DNA from: Phytophthora sp. 'mugwort'
Taxonomy: Eukaryota > Oomycota > Peronosporomycetes > Peronosporales > Peronosporaceae
NCBI GenBank assembly: GCA_033558025.1
Contig: JAUCEF010000017.1
Location: forward strand, 2,046,001 to 2,110,000
Length of the DNA: 64,000 nt
Direction: 5' to 3'
This document shows positions 54,568 through 62,107 of this stretch, one piece after another. Position 1 is the stretch's first letter, and each line of letters begins with the position of its first letter. A program made the position numbers and the translations under genes. The notes beneath the pieces are model-generated. The model ran no database searches. It was not told the DNA's origin and was given only the letters and a program-made list of their open reading frames with translations.

Positions 54568-55697
54568 TTGAGGTTGGTTGCCCTGGTCTTGAGCCGGTAG
54601 AACGTCTGCATACCCGTCTCGATGCGCGCCACTGGTACAGTCTCAGGAAGTTGATGATCTCCATCAAAGAAAGCATTCTCCAACAACTGCCGCACGTAGG
54701 TTCCGTCAGCAGTGAACTCCTCGTGGAATCTCACGTTACGTCCTTGCGCAGCCACCACCTGAGCTGTCTGCAGGTCGAGAAAATTGTAGCCAGGCGTATC
54801 AAGACTATAGCCAATCAATAAAGACAGCTTTGCCCTGGGATCAAGCTTCTCTTTCTTTTGTATTGACTCCGGGGGCACCCGCACATAGGCGATAAAACCC
54901 CAGACTCGCAACTCATCCAGCACTAGTGCCGATCGGAACAGCTTCTGACACGGCGGTACCAAACCCATCGGCTTGGTCGGTAGTCGATTCAGCGTCGTCA
55001 CAGCATGCATCAGCGCTTCTCCCCACAGGATGTGCGGCAGCTTCATTGCTGACAGCATCGCTCGCACTCTGGGAATCACAATACCATTCGCACGCTCCAC
55101 AATTCCGTTCTCTTGGGGTGAGTATGCGTTCGTAAACTGCTGGGTGGTGCCATTCTTCTCACAGTATTCGCGCAGCTCGTTGCTGATGAATTCACCATCT
55201 TGGTCACTCCGCAAGTTCATCGCTTTCAACTTCGGCAGCCTTCTCTGCAGTCTACTCAACAAGACCTTAATGTGAAACGTTGCTTCGCTCTTCTTCTCGA
55301 GTAGAAATGCAAACTTGTAGCGAGTAGCTTTATCTACGACGAACAGGAACATGACCGCACCCCCAAGGGTCGACACATTCACGGTGCAAATGTCCATCAT
55401 CAACGTATCAAGGGGCTTGGATTTCCGCACTGGAATCCGCGCATAAGGCATCGGTTTCGTCTTGCTCGCAGCACATGCAACACACTCGTACGAACTCAGA
55501 ACCTTTGCATTGAACTTAAGTCCCACGTCGTGCTTGCTGACATGACCGAAGCGTTGGTGCAGCAGCTCCATCTGCTTCTTCCTGTCCATGTCTTGCTTGA
55601 GTGCAGCCATCACCATGACGCCTGGCACGCGTTCAGCTTGGAGTCGGTAGATGTTCTCATGCATGTCAAACTTCAGGATGGTGTCCGGCTTGGACAA
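54546..55697 (-). CDS. C2 integrase region, 383-residue open frame
   Basis: Open frame with the pre-integrase zinc-binding pattern LLHQRFGHVSKHDV ... CVACAASK (about residues 45-82), then the rve core: LMMDICTVNV (first Asp, about residue 101), LRSDQDGEFIS (second Asp, about residue 164) and NAYSPQENGIVERANG (Glu, about residue 203), the DDE triad at normal copia spacing. The C-terminal part has LLIGYSLDTPGYNFLDLQ and a Pro-rich end. This is the least damaged gene of C2, but it is part of a polyprotein, so the Met at 55697 is only the first Met in the fragment. It would insert the cDNA into host DNA. Confidence 0.85.
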   Translation of the reverse strand: MSKPDTILKFDMHENIYRLQAERVPGVMVMAALKQDMDRKKQMELLHQRFGHVSKHDVGLKFNAKVLSSYECVACAASKTKPMPYARIPVRKSKPLDTLMMDICTVNVSTLGGAVMFLFVVDKATRYKFAFLLEKKSEATFHIKVLLSRLQRRLPKLKAMNLRSDQDGEFISNELREYCEKNGTTQQFTNAYSPQENGIVERANGIVIPRVRAMLSAMKLPHILWGEALMHAVTTLNRLPTKPMGLVPPCQKLFRSALVLDELRVWGFIAYVRVPPESIQKKEKLDPRAKLSLLIGYSLDTPGYNFLDLQTAQVVAAQGRNVRFHEEFTADGTYVRQLLENAFFDGDHQLPETVPVARIETGMQTFYRLKTRATNLNCLKCWP

Positions 55698-55733
55698 CCA
55701 GGCAGTTCGTTGGTCGTTCGAACAGGTCAGTTG

Positions 55734-56048
55734 TTAGCGGCCGGTCATCTGCAAGTAGCCGAGACTAATGATGTTGACCTTCGCATTTAGGGTGTACACC
55801 ACTTCGTCCAGGAGGCGATCTTCCACCACTCCCGTTGCCTGATTAACAACACGCAATAATACAGAATCACGAATACACGCGTGTTCAGTTGTATCATTCG
55901 CAAAGTCCAGGCGACTCGTAGTGTCCTCACGGATCGTGGTAAACAGAGCAATATCACCACAAGCATTAGTCTGCGACCCCGAGTCTAGGATCCACTCGGC
56001 CACATCCGATTGACTTGGTTGCATACCTGAGTTGTGAACTGTATTCAC
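55734..56048 (-). pseudogene. C2 aspartic protease region
   Basis: The frame includes EWILDSGSQTNACGDIALFT (about 56000-55940) with the DSG active-site triad (family usually DSGAS or DSGAT), a flap-like part, and VYTLNAKVNIISLGYLQMTG near its end, as in copia proteases. A stop and shift separate it from the integrase frame, which starts at 55697. It would release the mature pol proteins. Confidence 0.7.
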
Positions 56049-58488
56049 CTGCCAGGCGCCATTGCCCGGTCGGTCATCGAACTGACGTACCCACGGCCGT
56101 AGTTCCCTCCACGTGGGGCACGGTGCTGGTCATGACGTGGCGGTGATCCTCGATTCCAGTTGTCACCTCGACGTGACGGCATGCCAGTGCGTTGCTGCGG
56201 CCCATCACGCCACTGCTGCTGCAGGGTGGTGGTCCGTAGTGACTTGGAGGTCCATTGCGATTTCGGTAGTGGTCCATGCGGTGGAATTGGTCGACCCCTG
56301 AAGTCACGTGGTAGTGGCGGTCCACGCGGTGGACTCAGCCGACGTCCGAAGTCACAAGGTGATGGTGGTCCACGCGGTGGAATTGGCCAGCGCCGAAAAT
56401 TACGAGGTGGCGGCGAACTGCTTCTCCGCTATTCACGAGGCTGTGCTCTGCTACGCCCGCGAGGCGGAGATATGCTGCGCCATCGTGGCGGCGATCTACT
56501 GCATCCTCGTAGTGGTCCAGCACGAGCGTAATCACGCGGTTGCGACCGACCGCGTCCGTGTTCATGTCTCAAGTGTTCGTCACGCTGATGATCATCACCT
56601 CGTACTGCATGTCCTTGTTCTCCTCCTACCTCTTGACGTCCGCGCATTTCAACTTGGCCGCCTTGTAAGCTATCCCCCAGTGCAGGTGGACCCACTCGTG
56701 GTCCCCCTTTAGTGCACCTTGGCTCAAGCTCTGACGCGCCTGTCGACGCACTCTTCAGTCCTTGGCCTTAGCTGTACAGGATCTGCTCCCATGTACGTGG
56801 TGGTCCGCGCGGCTGGACACACTCCCACTGGCTCTGCAAAGCCGCTGTCACCAGTGTCTGCAGCGCTTGCTGCGCACGAGCTTCGGCAGAAGCAGGTGCT
56901 GGTGCGGCAGGTACTACTGGCTGCTGATCAGGCTGCTTGGTCTCTTCGTCGCACGCAGTCGAGGTACGTGAATAGTCCGGCGATCACGGCCACGCTGACG
57001 CCATACCACCAACCGGGTCCACCGTCTCAGCATTGCTTGTCGATGGCGGTGCCGTCGGCGAGAGCCCCCGCGAAGATCCCCCGTGGAGCGTCACCCTCTT
57101 GCGCTACTGGTACGTTGCGTGCAGAGCTCACAAGTGACGTTGGTGTCTGTCTGCCCTGCATTCGCTCTTGCTTCCTCTTCGCCAGCTCGGGCTTGAGTGG
57201 CTTGCCCGTCATCTCTGTGCACTCGAGCCACCAGTGGCCATCATCACGCAATTGCCACAGTTCGTACGCGCCTTCTTGTCCGCCACGCCCTTGCCTTTCT
57301 TGCGCTGCTGCTTGCTGCGCTTGCGCCTCTTGCCCTTGTCATGAGCAGCCGTCACGTGCGCAACTCGTGCGGTGGCGCGCGTCGTAGGCTGCTGGAACTG
57401 CGACTCCAGCTGCTGTCGCTGGTGCTCCGCTGCCTGAAGGCGTTGCAACAGCTCAGCCAGCTTCAGCGTCTTGCGGTCATGTTCGTTCAGCCAGTTGGCT
57501 TACTCGCGCGTCACGTCCGGGAAGACGAGCACCAAGTTAGACAGCAGCAGGCTCGCTTACTGCCACTCTTCGAACTCGCCCTTGGCTTGACGCAACTTGG
57601 TAACCTTCAATTCAATATCTCCTGCGTACTTGCTCACCTTCTCACTTGCTTGCATCATCCGCATCATCAAGTCTCTTAGCAAGTAGTCAGGGTTAATGCC
57701 GTCGCCCGCCTCAAAGTGCTTAGTGATAAACTCCCACAGCACCGAGGTGGCCTCAATGTTGTCGCACATCTCGTCGATCTTGAACGTTGACCGCAAGCCC
57801 ACCAAGGAGAGCGCTAGCGCCGGGAAAGCCTTAGTCTTCCGGGCGTGGTACCACTCCGTGTACCTAGGTCTGCGTAGGCCGAACTCGTGGTCGTATCACT
57901 CGCCGCCGTACGTGATATCTCCGAGCGTATGCGGCTCGAAGTGCAGTGGCACCTCGCTCTTCCACGCTTTGTAGTCACCCTTGCAATGTAGTCTGGGCAG
58001 CTGGATGGGCGCAGATTTTCTTAGCGCCTTCATGTAGTCGGCCAGCTCTCGGTCGTCGTAGCCGCCACCAGGAAACGTGTTGTCTAGCAGTAGCTGGTCG
58101 TCGCGTAGGCGCCTAGTATCTTGTCCGTCGCGCGAGCTGCCGTCGCTGCCTGGTTCACTTGGTGGCTGTGGCGGCTGATTTCCAACTGTGACCCCAGTTG
58201 GATTTGCTCGCTGGTCTATCCCCTCAAGGAGCACTCGGATGAGTGGCCGCCCACCGGGAATTCCAGCCAATGACTGGATCAGATGTTCGGCCTCGGCGTG
58301 AGACAGTGTAGAGGTATTCTGATCTGTTGTACGTCCGCTTTCCGCGAATGCTCGAGCAAATTCGACACTTCAGCCAATCGTTGCATTGCTTGGCCAGGAT
58401 TGGTCGAAACTTCATCTTCGTCTCGTCCAGTCGTGTTGTCCACATAAGGTGCCTCGTTGGTCGATTGCGGCGCCCTGTTTGGACTCAT
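56049..58488 (-). pseudogene. C2 gag
   Basis: It starts at the ATG inside the primer binding site (58486-58488: MSPNRAPQSTNEAPYV). Next come a Gly/Asp-rich part (58270-58040) and the capsid core of the UBN2 type: LPRLHCKGDYKAWKSEVPLH (about 57990-57930) and, after a shift, VLWEFITKHFEAGDGINPDY (57735-57680) and LTKLRQAKGEFEEWQ-like text (about 57600). A Lys/Arg-rich tail (KGKRRKRSKQQRKKGKG, about 57325-57275) and a zinc knuckle (NCGNC, then GHWWLEC after a shift, about 57260-57215) follow. The remaining part is Arg/Pro-rich and includes the 48-bp minisatellite. Several stops occur, e.g. near 57556, 57500 and 57027. Confidence 0.7.
56271..56414 (-). repeat. 48-bp minisatellite in C2 gag
   Basis: Nearly three tandem units start at 56271, 56319 and 56367, each beginning GGTCCAYGCGGTGGA on the plus strand. 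In one minus-strand frame each codes for a 16-residue unit of the type PPRGPPxPxDFxRRxx, a Pro/Arg-rich sequence typical of nucleic-acid-binding tails. Confidence 0.75.
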
Positions 58489-58492
58489 AACG
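58481..58492 (-). other. C2 primer binding site (initiator tRNA-Met half type)
   Basis: On the minus strand CGTTATGAGTCC follows the 5' LTR directly. Its GTTATGAG core equals that of C1 and is complementary to the anticodon loop (CTCATAAC) of initiator tRNA-Met. The ATG within it (58486-58488) begins the gag frame. Confidence 0.6.
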
Positions 58493-59041
58493 TGAGATGA
58501 CGCGGTGTGCTTCACCGCACTATTCGCAAGCTGTCCAGGGTCCACTTTTTAGGGTAGGCGCCATAACAGCCACCGTACACTAATACAAAGTAGAACAGTT
58601 ATATGCAAAAAAGTAGTATGCAATGAAAACACTACGTGCCGGGCAAAGTACCGCGACAGAACCAGTGCTCTGGTGCGGGAAGCTCTCTATCTCTCTCTTG
58701 CAGTGCTCGCTGAGGTGCAAAAGCTGAAGTGAGTGAGAGAGGGAGAGCCCCACGCCCCAGCACACCGTTCCGCATAATGAGATTAGGATTAGTATAACGA
58801 AGGCTAATACAAACATACCTTCCTTGCAGTGCGCAGCACCATCTCGGCAGCTCTCAGCCAACAGTGTCCTTCGGCATACAGTTGCTAGCATGTACATCAA
58901 CGCCAGCAGGCGGCGGAGATAGCACCAGTCAGCCGCGTGGTTGCGTTGTAGGCTCTCTGGTAGGATATGCAGGATATGCAGAGTAGGTACTGATGTCGGC
59001 CATAACGTCGGTGAGCTACGCGAGCATCATATTTGCTCACA
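58493..59041 (-). repeat. C2 5' LTR
   Basis: 549 bp, the promoter side of C2 on the minus strand. It carries TGTGAG...ATCTCA ends and is closely similar to 51840-52382, so C2 is likely the younger of the two copia insertions. Confidence 0.9.
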
Positions 59042-59046
59042 CCGTG

Positions 59047-59252
59047 GGGTGGAGCTCCGACCTACGCTTGACAAACTACGTTGCGAGTATTCGTCCTGTG
59101 GAGTTCGGGGTGCGCCGGTGGATCGTGAATATCTGGTATCTGGACTGAATGTGACAAGCGCTAGTGCTACCGTCAACATGCCGTTTGGAGATCTCTCGGC
59201 TGCCTGGGAGATTCCTGGCAGTCAACTCAGCGTTATCATCACTGCCCTATAG
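59047..59252 (+). other. Coding-like stretch right of C2
   Basis: A frame (reading back into the LTR) gives GVELRPTLDKLRCEYSSCGV and ends SQLSVIITAL with a stop at 59250-59252. It may be the 3' part of a gene cut by C2 (left part at 51362-51834), but the frame does not join cleanly across the target site. No domain was recognised. Confidence 0.35.
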
Positions 59253-59884
59253 GCATAGATGGTGTTTTCCAGTCGACGGGTATCTATAAGCAGCATCTTG
59301 TTGGCACTGGCGTGGCCATTTACCGTTAGTGTTCAGTTCTACAGTAGTTGAAGAAAAAAGCTTGTTGCGACTACTATTATACTACGTAGTAATACTACAG
59401 GTTAATAATAGTAGTAGTAGTATCGCATTAGCTTTGCATATTTTGAGGGCATCTAATACTACGTATTAGTACTGCAAAACGTTATTAATACGTGTAAGTT
59501 TTTGACACAAGTAATGGTTAAACGTATCTATCGACTTGGATTTGCATTGCTCTGGGTTATGGACTTCTTGCACACATCTTCTTAAATCTCTATCTTCTTC
59601 GCAATTGGTTTGCGCCGATTGCTGCCTTCATGAGCTTAGCGCCCAGGGCGTAGTGCACTTCACTCCATCTCTTTTGGTGCTTCACATAATTATCTCTGTT
59701 CCGCTTTAAGCAGCGGATATCTCTTGGCTCATATCACCCGCCGTCATTTCACTGCTTCTACGTTCTCGCGACTGAATGAAGCCCGGGGCCGGAGAAGCGT
59801 CAATACGTTAGAACAAACATTGCCGGCCTTCTTCCAAGGCCGAACTGCAAACTCACACACTTCGTGGTCGCACATGTGCACTGC
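59253..59884. other. Downstream flank of PRODH with AT-rich palindromes
   Basis: TACTACGTAGTA (about 59379-59390) is a perfect 12-bp palindrome; TAGTAGTAGTAG lies near 59411-59423; CTAATAC/GTATTAG with a 3-base loop lies at about 59453-59469. No gene was seen. A transcription end for PRODH is expected here, but no single signal stands out. Confidence 0.5.
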
Positions 59885-61600
59885 TCATCCGAACATGCGG
59901 CGCTTGATCTCTGTGCGAAGCATGCGCATCTCCAGCTCAGCGCCGCTCATGAGGCCCGAGTTTTCCTGGGCGCGGCGGATGAGGTACGGCAGCACCTCGT
60001 GAATGGGGCCGTACGGCACATACTTAAACACCTTGTACGCGTTAGCTCCGAGTGTGTACGACACGTGGTCGCACATGCCGAGCAGCTGGCCGAAGTACAC
60101 ACCGCCCGTGGCACGGCTGATGCCAATGTCCTGCATTTGCTGCACCGTGTTTACCACGGACTTCTCGTTGTGCGACGCCACCATGAAGCTCGCGAGGTGA
60201 TTGTGACGCAGAAGCTTCGACACCTGAGAGTCGTAGTTTGTGTGCGTGTCCTCAATCGTGTCGTGGATCGGGTCGGCGTATCCCTTGTCGCGAGCACGCT
60301 TGCGCTCCTGCACCATGTAGGCACCGCGCACAAGCTTGGCGGCGAAACGGAACTTCTCACGACGAGCGCGCTCCAGGTCGATATCGATGCGGTCGTTCGA
60401 TACCTTCAAATAGCACTGGAACGTGTTGTAGATGACGTCCGCGCCGTCGCGGTTGTACTTGCGCTGCAGGTTCAGCGTGAGGTGGTCGATGGCCGGCTGC
60501 ATGTAGGTCTGCTCGGCGTCCACCATGAGCTTTACACCACGTTCGGCGGCATCGTTGGCCAGCGACTCAAGACGCGCAATCATGTTGCGCAGCTGGGTCT
60601 TCTCGTTGTCGGAAAGAGGCTCCTCCTCAATGAACTGGGTCAGTGGGCCCATGGTCAGGTCGAATGGATCCAGGAAGCTCACCCAGTCTACGTAGTCGAT
60701 CACGCCGTCGCCGGACGACTGGTCGAGCTCAGCAAAGAGTTTCTGGATCTCCTCCTCGGTAGCGTTCACGCCGGCGTTGAGAAGGCCAGCACTAAGCGTG
60801 GGGTAGTCGATCATGCGCTCAAGGTAGCGTGATTTGGCGCGCGAGAGGTTGGGGCCGTCCAGCGTATGGAACAGCAGCTGGGCCTGCACAATGATGGCCG
60901 ACATGCGCATGAGCAACTCGGGCTTGCCCAACGCCGTGCACTTGATGGCCACGAAGGCGGGCTCGCCGGCCGATGCGGCCTCACTGGCGTCAATGATAGC
61001 GTGGCGCGAGATGGCGGCGTTGGCGTCGCAGGCCGCCTCGCCGTCGTAGGCGTATGTGCGAGCCGAGACAAGGTTCTGGTCGACGCCGTTGAGGTCGCGC
61101 GGCTGTTCGACGTCGGCCTCAGCTGCAAAGTCGAGGATGGCACCGATACCGGCGGACTCGAGCTTCCTGATGACGGGACGGATCTCGTTTACATCCTCAC
61201 CGGCACAAAAGTGACCGAAGAAGGTGGAGCGCAGCAGCGCGTCTGTGAACTTGGCGCCGGGGAATTTGTACGAGAGCTCGAGCAGCTCGGTGCTGTGGTG
61301 CACTAAGGGGCGGAACTGCGACATAAAGTACACGGCGTAGGCACGTGCAAGCTCGATCGTCGTCTTGGTGGCGAAGATGCGCTTAGTGTCCTGGAACTCG
61401 GTGGCCAACGACGTCTTCTTGCTCTGGTCCAGCCTCGAGTGGACGTGCGCAGCGGTGTGCGCTACTGCGGCCGTCGGTGACGCCGATGACGGCCGGGGCG
61501 AGGCCGACGTCGAGAGCGCCACGACGGCCGAGCGCTGCAGACTGCTGCGCGCCATGGCGGCGGCCGGTTTCGGCAGTCGCGAGGAAGCGAGGCGGAGCAT
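59885..61600 (-). CDS. PRODH: Proline dehydrogenase, mitochondrial
   Basis: It catalyses the FAD-dependent oxidation of proline to pyrroline-5-carboxylate, the first step of proline breakdown, passing electrons to the respiratory chain at the inner mitochondrial membrane. The intact frame opens at 61687 (600 residues). I prefer the second Met (61600), because MLRLASSRLPKPAAAMARSS is a typical Arg/Ser/Ala mitochondrial presequence. The beta/alpha-barrel motifs KLVRGAYMVQERKRA and VPYGPIHEVLPYLIRRAQEN (flavin and proline site, YLxRRAxEN) are complete. An EF-hand-like loop, DQSSGDGVIDYVD, lies about 270 residues before the end inside the TEEEIQKLFAEL...SFL helix pair, an insertion absent from bacterial PutA and standard animal enzymes as I recall them; calcium control is inference. 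Divergent from the glycyl-tRNA synthetase gene at 62108. Confidence 0.92.
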   Translation of the reverse strand: MLRLASSRLPKPAAAMARSSLQRSAVVALSTSASPRPSSASPTAAVAHTAAHVHSRLDQSKKTSLATEFQDTKRIFATKTTIELARAYAVYFMSQFRPLVHHSTELLELSYKFPGAKFTDALLRSTFFGHFCAGEDVNEIRPVIRKLESAGIGAILDFAAEADVEQPRDLNGVDQNLVSARTYAYDGEAACDANAAISRHAIIDASEAASAGEPAFVAIKCTALGKPELLMRMSAIIVQAQLLFHTLDGPNLSRAKSRYLERMIDYPTLSAGLLNAGVNATEEEIQKLFAELDQSSGDGVIDYVDWVSFLDPFDLTMGPLTQFIEEEPLSDNEKTQLRNMIARLESLANDAAERGVKLMVDAEQTYMQPAIDHLTLNLQRKYNRDGADVIYNTFQCYLKVSNDRIDIDLERARREKFRFAAKLVRGAYMVQERKRARDKGYADPIHDTIEDTHTNYDSQVSKLLRHNHLASFMVASHNEKSVVNTVQQMQDIGISRATGGVYFGQLLGMCDHVSYTLGANAYKVFKYVPYGPIHEVLPYLIRRAQENSGLMSGAELEMRMLRTEIKRRMFG

Positions 61601-62107
61601 CGTCGTCGTCCTGTCGGGAGTGTGTGTCTGCTGCTGGTGCTGAAGCCACTTGAGCTCCACGAGGCAAGTTGCGATGTGAGCTGGCAACGGACCGGTAACA
61701 GTTAGCTCATTCTGAGGGGCTGGGGCTTCGAGAGGACACGGCTGGGCGAAAACGATGTGAGCGCCATGTTGCCGACTTGGCAGGTCCTCCCTCCCGTATT
61801 GCCCTTTCTCGTGTGCAGTAGTATGCCGTAAAGCGACAGGGCGCCACGCGACGTTTGGGCAACCAATCGAAGTTCAAGGAGCGCAGAAAGGGCGATGACG
61901 CCGGCGTCGTCGACACCATTCGAGAACATAAGCCGGGTATAATGCATGCCAAGAAAAACTATGCGCTTTCATTTCGTGGTGTGTCACACACTGGCACCTT
62001 GCAAGCCATGCGAAAATTCCTTTCGCCACGTATCTTCAGGTCTGATTTGACTGGTTGCGTTGGCTTACAATACAAATCCAAGTTTAGCGGCGCAAGATCT
62101 AATTAGG
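61601..62107. promoter_or_regulatory. Divergent promoter region between PRODH and GARS
   Basis: About 0.5 kb separates the two divergent start codons. For the plus-strand gene, TCATTTC (61969-61975, in GCTTTCATTTCG) fits the oomycete initiator core. GCTCATTCTGAG at 61705-61716 also resembles it but is 390 bases from the ATG. An 83-codon frame (61855-62106) ends one base before the GARS ATG in another frame; it could act as an upstream ORF or be chance. Confidence 0.4.

Larger units (their letters stand above)
51840..59041 (-). mobile_element. Ty1/copia element C2, full length but decayed
   Basis: LTRs at 51840-52382 (3') and 58493-59041 (5', because the coding strand is minus) are flanked by an exact 5-bp duplication CCGTG (51835-51839 and 59042-59046). 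On the minus strand gag, protease, integrase, RT and RNase H run in copia order. Integrase is nearly intact (383 residues); gag and the start of RT are broken. It differs from C1 in sequence and has no cargo, with only about 260 bases between RNase H and the 3' LTR. Confidence 0.9.

Noticed and set aside
56271..56414. CRISPR-like array
   Set aside because: Units are contiguous tandem repeats without spacers, coding for a Pro/Arg repeat; a eukaryotic transposon context.
59864..60832. 322-residue plus-strand frame
   Set aside because: It lies entirely antisense to the conserved part of PRODH; long antisense frames are common in GC-rich coding DNA.
61855..62106. 83-residue frame ahead of GARS considered as a mitochondrial presequence
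   Set aside because: It is not in frame with GARS and ends in a stop; a splice joining it was not found.
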